A stretch of 43,873 nucleotides of DNA from Xylaria sp. FL1777 (GCA_022578965.1 MU400784.1:1-43873); one strand, 5' to 3'. Counted from the stretch's first letter, positions 21,881-35,200 are shown. Notes: generated from the sequence alone by a model not told the origin. Numbers and translations are program-made.

Positions 21881-22259
21881 TATAGCTTAAATTTAAAAGT
21901 ATAAACGTTAATTTGCAGTTATGATTATTTATTTATTACTTGACTTTATAGTTTAGATTTTTAATATTTATTAGTGCTAAATTAGTTATTTAAGCAGTAG
22001 CTGCAAAGTTATACGTAGCTTTTAATTAGCAAATGCTACTTATATAAGCATCACGTACGCATTAAAAAACATATTGCTATGCAGCATTTTTTGTACAAAG
22101 ATTAATTAAAGCTAATTAATTTGCTTAGCTTTTTTATATAAGCGTTATATTTCCTTTATATAAAAAGGTAACTTAACTACTATTAAATTTAATAAAGTAA
22201 TTTTGTTATAAAGTTTTTTTTAGTTTTATATAAAACTTTGCTTTATATAACTTACGTTT

Positions 22260-23100
22260 TTTTTTTGCTAAAAATTTAGGTGTAATAAAGCTAAACATAT
22301 TGTTTGTTTATAAATTTATAATGCTAAATTTATATAAAAGTTTTAATATAAACAATAAATATAAGTTATATATAAAGATTATTATACTAAGTTTTTTATA
22401 GTAATATTAATAATAAGTTTTAAACTAATATAGCTTTAATTTAGCTAAGTTATATAATAGTTATATAATTTATATAATAGTTTTTTTAAAATACTTTAAA
22501 ATAAGTTTAAAAAGTAGTTATGCAAAGATCTTTTATGCAAGCTTGTTTTTTAATTATATATATATTTATATAATATTTCAAAGTTTGCTTAAAGCATTAA
22601 AGTTTTAAATTAACAAAAGGCTTAAAGCTAATAATAACTATTAGTTTATTTGCTAAATTATTAGTAATTAAATTAGTATAGTTTTTTTTTTTATATTATT
22701 ATAGCTTTATATAACTAATTTAAACTTTTTATATAGCTTAGTTTTTTTTTTTTTGATTTTTTATATAAAGCAAAACTTAAAAATTTAACTGTTATTATAT
22801 TTGTCCGGATTATATTTTATAAACTAAAAAACACTTTATATAATAAGGTTATTAATTTTTATAGCATTCGATTTTTTGAACAAAGCGCTAAAAGTGCTAA
22901 TAATGCTGTTTTTGCATAACTTTATTACTAAAGCATAGTTTTGTTTTTTTTTTAAGGTTAAAAACAAATTGCTAATGTTTTATATAAACGCTATAAAAAA
23001 GTTCTTAACTTTTTTAGGTTTTTTGCGTTTTTTTTATATAGCTAGTTTTATAGCTAGTTTTATAATAATTATATTTTTTTTTTTACTATTTGCTAAAGTA
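22260..23100 (-). pseudogene. Copia reverse transcriptase remnant
   Basis: Minus-strand reading includes L-L-Y-N-L-A-K-L-K-L-Y-stop-F-K-T-Y-Y, matching the L-Y-G-L-x-E-A-G-x-x-W-F block. Further on comes L-L-Y-K-F-S-I-I-N-L-stop-T-N-N-M-F at about 22290-22340. The T-N-N (22299-22307) stands where the catalytic Asp pair is expected, giving a probable Q-T-D-D box in place of the common Y-V-D-D; this form occurs in a group of fungal Copia elements. It is in the same frame as the RNase H remnant. Confidence 0.85.
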
Positions 23101-26100
23101 TGTTTAGTTGTATAATAATATAGCTTAATTTATGTTTATTTAAAGCAAATTAAGCTATTTATAAAGTTAATAATTATATTAAGTTTTTTAATTAACTATA
23201 TTTTATACGGTTTTTTTTAGCTTTGCTTTTTATACTATATAAAGACTTTACTGCATAAAAGTAAAAATAATACTTTATGTAAAGCTAGCTTATTGCGTTT
23301 ATAAATTATATAGCTAATTTTAACTTTTGCTTGTTTTTTATAAAGCATTTTTATAGCTTTTTTAACTGCTTTAGCTTTTTATATAATATTTAGCAAAAAA
23401 AAAAAGTTTTAATTAACCTTTAAATATGCCTTAAATATAAAAAGCATTAAAACTAAGCTATTAAGCTTTATAATATTATTTAAAGCTTTAACTACTATTT
23501 GCAAAATTAACTTATTTTTTATATAATAACCTAGTTTAGCTTTTAGTATGTTATACATATAATAAAAAGGTTTATATGCTTTTTTTATTTTATTAATAGC
23601 TTAATAAGCTTTAATAAGCATTTTTTAGCACTTTGTACTTATAATTTTAGCTTAGTTCTAAAATTCTTTAAATAAAAAGTTTGTACTAAAGTTATATATA
23701 ACATAGTCTAAAAGTTTTTAATATACGTTAATTTAACACTTATATAAAGCTTTTTAAACATTTTATGCAAACATAAATTTTAAAAATATAGCTGCTTAAA
23801 ATAATATAGCTATATTAATTATATATAAAACTTACTTGTTGTTTATTTATATAGCATTAATTATAACTTTATAATTAAAGTTATAGTTATTTTTAATTAT
23901 AAATTTAAAACAACAAAATGTTTAATTATATAATTAGTAATAATAGCAAAACTTCTAAATCTTTTTTAAAGTAAAACAATTAATATTATAGCTTGCATAA
24001 CTAAGCATATTATATAGTTTTTTTGTATAAAAATATTTAAAACATTTATAAAGCTTTTAAAGTTCTGTTTTTGTAAAATATAAACTTGCTTTATATAAGC
24101 TAGTATTAAAAAACAAGTATTTTTATTTTTATATAACAAAAATAGTTTTTTTGTTTTATTATATAATAATGTTTTTTATGTTATTAAAATATGTTTTTAA
24201 GTAGTTAGCATTTTTTAATAAAAATAAAAAAAAAGTAAAAATATTTAAAATATAATATATAGTTATACTAAAAGCGTTTTTTATTTATATAATACTTATA
24301 GCACTTATAATATTACTTTTGCTAAAATAAATATAAGCATTACTTAAGGTTTAATTAACTTTTATATAAAAATATATTTAAAAGTATACTTTTAATTAAG
24401 CTTTCTTTACTATTAAATAATTAAAAGCGCTAATATTTTAAAGTTTACTTTAATAGTTTATATAATAATAATTGCTTAATATAAACTAATTATATAATAC
24501 TATTATTTTATAGTTTTAAATATTTTTTCCTATTATATAATAAAAAAATGTACTATTTACTAAATATTAAGTAGTTTAATTACTAAATTTTTTATTAATA
24601 TTTTTAGTACTATTGTTTAACTTTAAATATCTTTTATATTTTGTTATATATAAAAAGAATTCTTTTAAAGTAAGTTTTTAGCTATAAATTATTTTGTGCA
24701 AATTAAAAAATATGTTTTTTATATAAGCTTTTTTTTAAAAGGTATAGCATGTTAACTAGTAGCTTTTTTTTTAGCAAACAAAGCATTTTTTATTTATACA
24801 AAAGTTTTAATTTTTTTAGTTATAGCTTTAAAAGTAGCTTAACTATTTAATTAGTTAATTTAATAACTTTAATATAAATTTAAATCATTAGTTTTTTATA
24901 TAACTATAGTTATATTTTTAGTTTATAAAATATAACTTATTGTTTTTTTATATAAAGGTTTTTGCTATATTATTTAACGTTATATATAAATATATTTATA
25001 AGTTAGCAAAAAATTTTTTATATATAAGTTTTTAAAAAATTAACGCTATAGCTAACTTTAATATACTTTAATATGCTTATATAACATTTATACTTAATTA
25101 AATTTTGCTTTAATAATTAGCATTAAGCGTTTGTTATGCTTTTTTAAGCTTGTTAAGCATTAATTTAAGTATTTTATACAAAGCTAAGTTTAAGTTTTTT
25201 TTTTTTATTCATACAAAAAAAACTATTATTTAATTAGCTTAATATTAGCTATAATTTATATTAGTATTAAAGTAAGTATTTATTATATAATATATTTTAC
25301 TTTATATTTTGTTTAAACTAATATAGTTAATAAAAAAGTTTTTTATATAACTTTTTAAAATATATAAAAATATAGCGTAGTATTAGTTTTTTGTAATTTT
25401 AATTTATTAGCAAGTAATAATAAATAAATAAGCTTTATTATATAATAAGTTATATAGCTTGCTTATATAGTTCTAGCTTAAGTTTTAGCTTTTTTAAAAA
25501 GCAATATATTTATTAAAAAGTATAAATTTATTTTATATAAACTTTATTAAAAATAAATTAAAAAACATGCTTTTAATAGCTAGATTTAATATTATATAAA
25601 CATATGTTTTTTGCTTTAATATTTGCAATAAATAATACTAAACAAAGTATTTATATATTAGTTAAAAAATTAGTTTATAGCTTACTTTTATTATATAAAA
25701 ATTAAACAGCTTAAAAAATTCTAGTGTTTAATATTTAGCTAGATTAATTATAATTAATATTTATATTATTATGTTTAAAATTGTACGTTAGAACTTAAGT
25801 CTTTAAAAAGTAGTTTAGTATATAAATAGTTTAAAAAGTTTTAATTATTATACAAAAAAGTATTTAGCTATTAGTTTAATATTAAAAATATTATTAATAG
25901 TTAAATAATTATTATATAATAAATATTTAGTAGTTTTTTTAATTTCTTAATTATAAAGTTTTTATAAGTTATTTTTATAAGCTTTTAAATTATAATTGTT
26001 TTTAACGTTAAGTAGATTTTTTTTAACTTAAGGTTTTTAAGTAAAGCGCTTTATACGTTTTAATAAATTTTTCGGAAATAATTTTTTGTTTATTTTTTAA

Positions 26101-26780
26101 AAGTTTTAGCAAACCTTTTTTAAAAGTAATTTAGTAGTTTATAAAAATATAAATAGTTAGCATAATAAAATGCTAGCTTAATATTTAGCTTAATTTTAGT
26201 TATATAGCTAAAATTAATTTTTTGGCTTTATATTTTAAGATTAATTTAAGCATTTATTTATTATACGTTTATTAGAACATTTTTAGCTAAATTTTCGTAC
26301 GTAAAAATAACTAGCTTTAATTTTAAAAGCATTATAAATAGTTATTTGTTTTTTTAAAACATAGTAAATTTAGCTAAATTATATAATATATTTAATTTTA
26401 TATTTAAGTTATATAAATTGCTGTTTTGCTTTTATATAGCAATATAATTAATATATTGCTTAGTATTTATATAGCAATATAGTTAAAAAAGTAATAAAGT
26501 TGCTTACTATTTTTTTTATTTTGTTTTTAGTACTAATAAACAAATTAAAAGTTTGGTTTTCGTACGTAAATAAATTAGATTTTCTTTTTTTTTTTTTCGT
26601 ATGTGTTTACTTTAGCTAATTAAAAAGAGTAAACTAAACAATATGTTTATACATTAAAAAAAAAACAAGCGCAATATAAAAAACAAATCTTTTTTTAATA
26701 AATTAAAATAAAAGTGTATTATATAATTTTATTATTATTTTAACTAATTTATAGTTTGTTATAAGTAAGTTAAAAATGCA
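23100..26780 (-). pseudogene. Copia gag, protease and integrase region (unreadable)
   Basis: Placed by position only: between the RT remnant and the 5' LTR of a Copia element. Frames such as K-A-Y-K-N-N-L-stop-K-L-Y-N near 25960 on the minus strand are compatible with gag. I could not read the integrase catalytic residues or a zinc knuckle. Confidence 0.5.
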
Positions 26781-26801
26781 AATATAACTACTAATTAGTA
26801 T

Positions 26802-27085
26802 TAAATAAGCTTTATACGATTATACGTTTAATATATATATATTAAAACAAAGTATAATAATCTTTATATTATAAGCTATTTATGTTTTGTATGTTTAAAA
26901 GAAAAAAAGGTTCGTACAAAGCAAAAGTTCTCTTTTATGTATCAGAACTTTGCTAGCATACAAGCTAAGCTAACATTAAGATTACCTTAGTTTATGCAAT
27001 AGCTTTTACATAAAGTAGTCTTTATGTAAAACCTATTATACGTACTATATATAAAAGTTGCAACTAATAATCAGTTATTTTAACA
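26802..27085 (-). repeat. 5' LTR of the copia element
   Basis: 284 bp, plus strand TAAATAAGCTTTATACG to ATTTTAACA. It pairs without indels with 19713-19996. The terminal CA is intact here and TA in the other copy. Confidence 0.92.
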
Positions 27086-27090
27086 ATTGT
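27086..27090. repeat. Target-site duplication of the copia element, right (ATTGT)
   Basis: Partner of 19708-19712, differing by one G/A transition. Confidence 0.75.
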
Positions 27091-27282
27091 TTTTTAAATA
27101 AAAACATAAGCAAAAAAATTAACATAGTTGCTTTAAACCAAAATTCCGAGTTTATATTAAAAGGAGTAAAAAAGGTTATAATTAGTACAAAAGTAGTATA
27201 GCTAAAGAAATATAAACGCAAGGACTATTTTAGTTTAAAGCACTTAAGATAATATAAACTAAAACTTTTAACCTTTTAATTT
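27091..27282 (+). pseudogene. Short low-stop coding fragment right of the copia element
   Basis: A plus-strand frame reads F-L-N-K-N-I-S-K-K-I-N-I-V-A-L-N-Q-N-S-E, then F-I-L-K-G-V-K-K-V-I-I-S-T-K-V-V, and ends at TAA 27280-27282 with only two internal stops in about 63 codons. Base composition is milder than the surroundings (ATTCCGAG, AAAGGAG). I do not recognise it. The copia element may have inserted into this gene, but the part left of the element (19600-19707) has more stops in the matching frame. Confidence 0.35.
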
Positions 27283-27845
27283 TTAAGAATATAATTTATA
27301 TTATAATAAAAGTTTTTTATTAAAATATTATTAAATATTTAATAATACTACTTAAAAAAAAAACTAGTATTTTATTCTTTATTTGTTAGATTTTTTAACA
27401 AGAATAATTTTTTATTATTTGTAGCTAAGCTAAATAGCTTTTTAAGCAACTTTTTTATAAAAAACATTAGTAATAACAACTATATTTTTTTTAGCTTTAA
27501 GCTTATTATATAACTTATTATTTAGCTTATAGCTAATTTTAATGCTTTTATTATTTAATAAATTTAATTTATTTAAACTTAAAGTTATTACTTTTTTAAA
27601 TAAAAAACTTTGGAATTTTATATTTAAATCGTTTTATTTTATATTAACTTACTTTAGTTTATATAAACTGCTAGCATTTATTTTACTTGTTATAGTATAT
27701 TAGCTATAATAAAAAGTTTTTATATTTATTTTTAACTTAAATATTACTACTTTTTGCATTAAAATATATTTAAAAGTGTTTTAGCAAAAAAACTAAAATA
27801 ATAAATAACAAAGCAAAAATAGTAAGCTTAAAATTTATTATTAAA
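27283..27845. other. AT-rich stretch without recognised gene
   Basis: Nothing recognisable. Mixed A- and T-rich runs, no repeats shared with the named elements. Confidence 0.45.
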
Positions 27846-28841
27846 ATGAACTTTTTAGCAAACTACATTAAGTTTATTAAGCTAATAGTTAACTATTTAG
27901 TAATAGCAAAATATAAGCGTTTATTACTAAAGAAGTTTTAAGCAATAATGCTAGCTTAACGCAAAAGCAAAAGCGCTAGCAACTTTTAAAAAAAGATTAA
28001 AACTTAAAAAAATAAGCAAAATAAAGCTTATATAGCAATTTAAAACTGTTTAAGAACTAACGTTTAAGCAGCAGTTAAAAAACTAAATACTATTGCTTTT
28101 ATTTAAGCTAAAATTATTAAAAACTTTAAACTATGTAGCAGTACTATTTTTTAATCCTTAATTTAATAATAAAACTTTATTATTTTAAAGTTATGCAAAA
28201 AAAACGTAATTAAGTTAGCTATAAAACTTTAAACCATTTAAAATAAATTAATAGATTTAAATATTATTTATATTATTATAAAACTTATTTTTATTAATAA
28301 GTTTTTAAATTTACTTAGTATTTTATTTAACGTTTTTTTTATTGCGTTTTTTTAATACTATAACATTATTTTTAAATAAAATAATATAAGCACTATTATT
28401 AAAGCAGCAATAATTTTTAATAAAGCAGTTATAGTTGCTAAACGCAAATAATAATTTCAAAAGCTAAAAAAAAACAATGTAAGCTTTTTAGCTTTTTATA
28501 ATAGCTTTTATATTTACTATAAAGGCAAGCATTTATTATTGCAATGTTTTATGAAGTTTTTTTACTTAGTACTAAAAAAATAAGTTAAAAAAAGCAAAAA
28601 AAAGCGGCTAAATAAAAGCAAAGAAAACAAAAAGAAAAAAAACAGCTTTTTTATTTTAAATATTTCATTTTTAGCTACTGCTAATAATTTTAAACCTACT
28701 TTTAATTTTGCTTTTATAAACTTTAATTTAGTAATAAACATAATATTTTTTAAAAAAGCTAAACTAAGCTTTTTAACTAAAATGTTTAAAGCTACTATTA
28801 ATTTTATAAGCTATTTTATATTGGGAATTAATATAAATACA
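27846..28841 (+). pseudogene. Unrecognised protein-coding remnant with long open tract
   Basis: A single plus-strand frame from ATG 27846 to TAA 28842 (about 330 codons). It contains 86 consecutive codons without a stop (28584-28841), the longest such tract I noticed, and only three stops in codons 28389-28583. Readable parts: M-N-F-L-A-N-Y-I-K-F-I-K-L-I-V-N-Y-L, then A-Y-I-A-I-stop-N-C-L-R-T-N-V-stop-A-A-V-K-K-L, a Lys-rich (probably once Glu/Asp-rich) segment near 28590-28650, then F-L-A-T-A-N-N-F-K-P-T-F-N-F. No family recognised. It could be a host gene swept into the mutated block or a gene of an unknown mobile element. The frame may go on beyond 28842 with more stops. Confidence 0.45.
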
Positions 28842-31098
28842 TAAAGAATTAATACAAACATATGATTTTATAAACATATAATGCTTTTATTAGCTTAATT
28901 AAAAAACAGACTTTATAGTACTTCTTGCTTTAATAAACCTACTTTTTATTTTTATGCAACTAATTAAATTTCTAGCTTAATTTTTTTTTTAATAGCATTA
29001 TTTCTATGCAGACTTTTTAATATAAGTATTATAATAAACTATTTATATAACGTATTAGCTTTTAAATATTAACATTTTATATGTTATAATAGTAGTTTTT
29101 ACTTATAAAACATTATTAAACTATTGCAAACGGTTATATTAAGTATTTATTAATTTAATTATTTTAGCTTTTATTAACTTTTTTACTTCTAAATATTAAG
29201 CTATATTTAATGCTTATTAAATTTATTATTTATAGTTCTTTTTACTTTAAGTACTATTAATTAACTATATGTTTAGCGCTAAATAAAAAAATAACTATTG
29301 CTTTTTTTAGTACTGTTATATTAGCTTTTGCTTTATTTAAGCTTAGCTAAAGTTAACTTGTTTTAGCTACTTAATAAATAATTTTGTTTTTAGCTTATTA
29401 GCTGTTTTTTTAAAGCTTTATTTAATAGTTTACTTAGTTTAATTGTAAGCTTACTAAAAATTGCTTTTATAAAGTTCTTTAGTTAATTATAAAGCATTAT
29501 AGCAATTTTAAAGTTGCAAATTTGTTTATATATATTTTTTAATAATAATTTTTATAACTTTTAACGTAAATAAATATTTAATTTATTAAAAAAGCTTGCA
29601 TATGCTAGCTTAAAGTAAACCTTGTAATAATATAAAATCTTAAATTTAATAAAAACTAAATAGTTATTAATGCAATATTTAATGTTTATTAAAAAAAAAT
29701 TATTTATGCTTAATATAGCTTTATAAGCAATTTAATATTGCTAATTAAATAAGTTAAGCTTTTTTAAAGCTATAACTATTTAAAGCTTATTTAAGTAATT
29801 AAAAAATAATAATAAATATTTGCGTTAAGTTAAAACTTTATTTTAAGTATAAGCTTGTTTAAAGTTATGCTTTTAGTTAACTGTTATTTTTTATATTACT
29901 TTAATAAAACTATATAAGTAACTTATGCTATTTAAAAAATAAGTTTTTATATTATTATTGCTTGCTTTTATACTTAATATAACCTAAATGCTAAAGTTGT
30001 AATATTTATAAATATCATAATATGTTTATTATATTTTAAAAAGCTTATAAGTTCTATAAATATATTATAAAATATAGCGCTAGTGATTAAATTGTTAGCA
30101 AAAATCAACTTTTGCCTTTTTATATATAGCTTTTGTTTTTATAAATATTATTTTTTTTTATATAATTAAAACATTTTAATATATATAAAAAATTTTTTTA
30201 TTATTAATAAACGTAGCTTTAACTAGCTGTTTATTTAAAAAAGTTAACTTTATTAATGCTTAATTAGCAAAAGTAGCATTTTTATTTTTGCTAGTAATAA
30301 AGCTATTATTATTAATTTAACTTAAAACTTATTTTTGCTTAGCTTTAAGCAAAACGTTAAAATTAATATAATATATGCAGATTTATTGCTATAAAAAAAA
30401 AACTAGTAATTTAATGCAGCTTTTATTGCTTTATTATAATTAGTTATAACTATATTAAGCTTTTATATTATATATTATGTTATAAGTTAATAAATATTTT
30501 TAGCTAAAAACTAAAAGCTTTTTTGTTTTTTATTATTAATTAAGCTAAATATAGAATTAAAAACTGTTTTTAAGCAAGTTTAGCTTATTGCTTAAAATAA
30601 TAGCAGCTTAAATTAATTAATATTATATATATTATTAAAGCTAATAACTTTAAAAAATTGCTTTTATATTTTTAAGTAATAAAAAAATGTTTAAACTAGT
30701 TTAATTAAGCAGTTTAATTTATTATTAGCTTATTTTATTAAATAAAAAACTTTTTTTTTATTAAAATGCTTAATAAAAGCAGCAGTTAAGTTATAGCTAT
30801 ATAGCTTAGCTTAGTTAATAAAGCTTTAAGCATTATAAATATTTCTTTAAATAAAAACGGATTTTTTGTATTATTGTTTTATTATGCTTTAAACATTTTA
30901 AGCTTAAATATTAACTTGGCAATTAGTTAATTTAATAGTTATTTTTATTAATCTTATAAGTTTGCAATAAAAAAAGTAAGCAAAAAAGTTTAAGCTTAAG
31001 CTATAGTTATATTAATAATATTTTGCATTTTTGTATAATTATAATAACTATTAACTTTTATTTATAGCTTTAGTAATAATTACTTATTTATAGCTAGT
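28842..31098. other. AT-rich stretch without recognised gene
   Basis: No LTR, transposase or polymerase motif readable. The frame of the preceding remnant can be followed for some distance but with a stop rate near random. The right border is the LTR of Gypsy copy 2. Confidence 0.45.
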
Positions 31099-31593
31099 TA
31101 TAATAGACCTGTTATATATTAATATAACAAGTTTGCTTTTAGAGTCTTAATTTGCAGGTAATAATAGGATTTTTAACGGTAGTTTATTAAGGAGGTTTTT
31201 AGGGTATTTTTACTACTATGCATTAATAAGGGTCTTAAAGGATTAAAAGTAATAAATATATTAGTGCTTAGTAGTTATAAAAAATTAATAGCTAAAGAAT
31301 TAAAATTAAATAAATAATTAAATACAGAAAATGCATAATTATATAAATAAAGAAAAAGTAAAAAAAGTAGTAACTTTTTTTAAATTATTGCAAGTTTAAT
31401 AAGCATTAAATTACTATAAGCTTAATAAGCTTTAAATTATTATAAGTTTAATAAGCTTTAAATTATTATAAGCTTAGTAAACTAAGTAAGTTATTATGTA
31501 ACTTTAGTTTTAGCTAGCAAAAAAAAAAAATATAAAATATGTATAAAAGTATTAAGCTGCTTTAAAAGCTACTTTAGTACTAATTTTATAATA
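31099..31593 (-). repeat. 3' LTR of Gypsy copy 2 (family B)
   Basis: 495 bp, from TATAATAGACCTG to TTTTATAATA (mutated TG..CA ends). It is about 27 bp longer than the LTRs of copy 3 because of one extra U3 tandem-repeat unit. The first 250 bp align to family A; the rest does not. Confidence 0.88.
31391..31480. repeat. 26-bp tandem repeat in family B U3
   Basis: Units of the form TAAGCTTAATAAGCTTTAAA plus about 6 bp, repeated about three and a half times. Copy 3 has one unit fewer (36257-36335 and 43435-43512). This repeat differs from the 38-bp family A repeat although both are built from AAGCTT and TTTAATAAG words. Confidence 0.7.
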
Positions 31594-31929
31594 TTATTTT
31601 CTTTTTTTTAAAATTGTTGTTTTAATAATTTTCCGTAAGTATTTTTTCTTTTTTTTTTTTTTGTATGTTATAATATTAAAGCGTATTAAAAAAACTAACC
31701 GCTTATTTAAAACAAAGCAAAAACTTATTTTTGCTTTTTTTATTAATTTTATTAGCTATAAAGTTATGCTTTACTTTTGCTGCTTTAATTAGTTATTAAC
31801 ATACAAAATAACAAATAATATGTTTTATTGTTTTAAATATATACGCGCTAGTTATTTTTGCAACAAATTAAAAGTTTTAATTAATTTAATTAATAATATA
31901 GTTTTTAAATACTGTTGTTTTAAAAAAAA

Positions 31930-32208
31930 AAAAAGCAAGCAAAGCAATAGTTACTTTTAGTTTAAAAAAAATTAAAACAAGCTTAAAATAGCTTTAATTT
32001 TGTTTTAAGCAAGTTAGCTTAGCTTTGCATATAAAAACGTTTTTTAAAAGCAAAAAGTATTAAAATAGTTTAGCAAAAGCTTTAGTTTTTAAATAAACTA
32101 AACAAAATAAAATGCATTAAAAAAGAATAAAAAGCGCTAATAAAAAAGCAAAAACAACAAAAAAAGCAAGCTAAAGCAGCACAAGCTGCTTTATTTAAGT
32201 TTAATTAA
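31930..32208 (+). pseudogene. Antisense reading-frame remnant in Gypsy copy 2
   Basis: Plus-strand frame against gag-pol, ending TTTAAGTTTAATTAA with the stop at 32206-32208. It reads K-K-Q-A-K-Q, then K-R-F-L-K-A-K-S-I-K-I-V, F-L-N-K-L-N-K-I-K-C-I-K-K-E and a tail K-K-Q-K-Q-Q-K-K-Q-A-K-A-A-Q-A-A-L-F-K-F-N. The segment resembles an R-x-R-K-Q-x2-F-L, then S-L-x-E-L-x2-[IV]-E pattern that I recall from uncharacterised fungal proteins; that memory is not a database result. See copy 3 for the better-kept version. Confidence 0.6.
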
Positions 32209-32269
32209 AATTTTTTAAGCGTTTTTTTTAAAGTTAACTTTTTTTTTTTAATTTTAAGCAGTTAAAATG

Positions 32270-35200
32270 TTAGCAATAAAACTAATTTATAACTACTTTA
32301 GTAATTTTTAAATATTTTTTAAGTTTTTAAGTATTGTTAGCATATAAGTATTTTTTTTATTTAATAAAATACTTTAGGTTATTATTGTTTTAATAAAAAT
32401 TTAGTATATTTTTAACTTTATAAACGTTTTAATTTATTTTTATTTTTAGTTATATTTTAATAAATATTTTAATAAGTGCTAGTTTTAGTAAAAAAATGTA
32501 AAAAATAAAGTAAATTTATATATTCTTTAGTAATAATAGTTTATAGTTAATAAGTAAAATAACTTCTTTAATTTTAAAAAAGCTAAGTTTTTTGAATTTT
32601 AATTTATTGCTTAGTTGTTTTATTTTAATTTAAAAAATATTAATGTTTATATTTTATTTTTATTATAGCAAGTAAACTTTGTTTTTTTTTTTAAAAGTTA
32701 GTTCTTTAGTTTGTTTTTTGTTATAGTATACTAATATTTATTGTTATAAAAATTAAAAGCATAATTATAGTTTAGCTTATAACGTTTTAATTTTTGTTGC
32801 AATAGTTTTTGCTTAAAGTGCTATAATTAAAATAGCAAATACTTTTATTAATGTTTTTTTTTGTTTTTTAATAATTGCTTGCTATTTATAAACAACTTTA
32901 TACAAAAATATATTTATATTTTTGTTTATTAATATATTATATAAAATTTATATTATTAATAATAGTTTTACTTAATTGTTTTATTAATAATTAATATAAT
33001 TTTATGAATATTGTTTTAGTATTTAGTTTAGTTTTTTTGTTTATTTATTTGTTTATAAGTAGTAAACAATTAAAAACTTTAGTTTAATACTAATAAGTTT
33101 AAAAAAGCTAGTTTTAAACTTAAAAGTAAACAATTTATTTTGATTTAAAATAATTTTTTTTAGTAGTTTATATTTATTTAAATATTAGCATATAAAAGCA
33201 TATATAAATTATTTAGCTGTTATATTTTTTTTAAACAGTAAAAAATAAACATACTTAATAAATCTATTAATAATAACTTATATTTTATTATATTATACTT
33301 TTATAACTAAATTAGTTAATAAAAGTAATACTATAATAAAATTTTAAATAATAGTATACTATGCTTATTTAAGTATTTATATAAGTTATAATAGTTTATA
33401 AAGCTTATATTAAGCTACTTTAGCTTTATTATAAATATTGCACTTTTTTATAATAAATTTAACTATATTTTATAGTTCTAAAAAATTGTATTTTTTTTAT
33501 AATTATTAAACTATTTCTATTGCTTTTTAGTATTTATATAATAAATGTTTATAAAATTTCTTAATAAACTTGTTTTATAAGGATTTTAGTAAATAAACCT
33601 TATATTTATATATTAGCTTATTATTTTTTAATTTTTTATATTTTTATAGTTATGCTAATTTTTTTAAGTTATAAGCTTATTATAGCTATATATTTATAAG
33701 GTTTTTAAATATAACTTTAATTTTTAAGCTTTTATTTTTTTAAGAATATAATACTTAAATATTTTTTTTTAGAACTTTAAATCCTTTTTAACTTTGTTAA
33801 CTAAGTATATTTGCTTAAATGTTTTCTTTTTTTTTAATATAACATATTTTAAAGTTAAACTTAAAAAAAAAAACTATTTAATTTTTATGTTGTTTAGTAA
33901 TCTTTTATATAGTTATAAATTTTATTAAGTTTTAATAATTTAAATAAATTTTAATTAGCTTTATAATTTTTATAAAAAACAGTTTTTATTTTTTAAGTGC
34001 TATAATAATTATAAGTAGTTCTTTATTATATATAAAATATTATAATGCTACGTTTTGTAATGCTTTAAAGTAATAAGCGATTAAGTGTTATTTTTTATTA
34101 TTTTTTAGTTGTTTTAAAACTTTTATAATTATACTATTTAAAGCATTTGTTTTTAGTTTTTTCTTTTTTTATAGATTAAGTAGTTTAACTACAAAGTTAG
34201 AAATAACTTTTAGTTTTAGTTCTTTAAAAGCTTTTTAGGCTTTTTTTAAAATTAAAAAGAATTTTCCTTTATATTTTTTTTTGTACATTTTATAAAATAA
34301 AATATTATCTTTTTAAAGTTTTAAATTAATATTTAAATATAGTTTAAAAATCTTAATGCTTATTATATGTTTATAATAATAGCTAAGTTAAATATTTTTT
34401 AGTTTTATATTGTATTAATTTTTAACTATTAAATTTATATTTGTTTTAAAGTAATTATAAATTTTAAAAAGTTAATTTTTTATGTATGCTATATATACTT
34501 TTTTATGTTAAATTATAATTTTGCTTGTTTAAGTGTTTTTAATATTTAAATTACGTATTTTTTGTGTTTTTTTAATGTTTTAAAGTAAATTAAAATATTA
34601 TTTAAGTAAATAAATACAAACTTATTTAAAAACTTCTATAAAATTATTATTATTATATGTTAAAAGTTAGCTAATACGTTTTATAGTTTTTATAGCATAA
34701 CTATATACTTATATAGTTTATATACTGTTTATATAATAGTTTTTTATTTTTTTTCTTTAGTTATTTTAATAGCATAATATTTATTTAAAATATTAACTAT
34801 TATAAATTATTTTGCTTAGTTAATATTTTTTCTTATAATTACTAATAAAATAAAGAAATATTTATTTGCAATAATAATTATATTTAATAATTAATAATTA
34901 ACTATTATTTGCTATACTAGTTTTTTTTTTTTATTAATTAGTTGTTTTTTATTTTTTATTTTAGGTATTAGTACTATAAAGTATTTAATAAATAACTAAG
35001 ATTTTCTTAAGAATTCTTTTGCTAGATTTTTTTAAATGTATTTTTATAAAGCGTTTGTTTTGTTTAAGCTTATATAGTATACTTAATAAAGCTTTAGTTA
35101 ATATTTTTTCTTAATAGAAATATAATAATTTTATAAGCTATATTTAAAAAGTTTTTTTTTTTTTTTTTTTAAATAGTTTATAAAATTTATAATATATTTT

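Larger units (their letters stand above)
19713..27085 (-). mobile_element. Complete Ty1/Copia retrotransposon
   Basis: A 7373-bp element with two 284-bp LTRs, TG..CA-type ends (TG to TA and CA to TA in one LTR each) and a 5-bp target duplication. Minus orientation is shown by the reverse transcriptase (22299-22530) and RNase H (21640-21880), which lie in the same frame. RNase H follows RT directly toward the 3' end, as in Copia elements, where integrase precedes RT; the 23000-25500 part should hold integrase but is too decayed to read. Copies of the LTR differ by transitions. All coding parts carry many stops. Confidence 0.9.
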
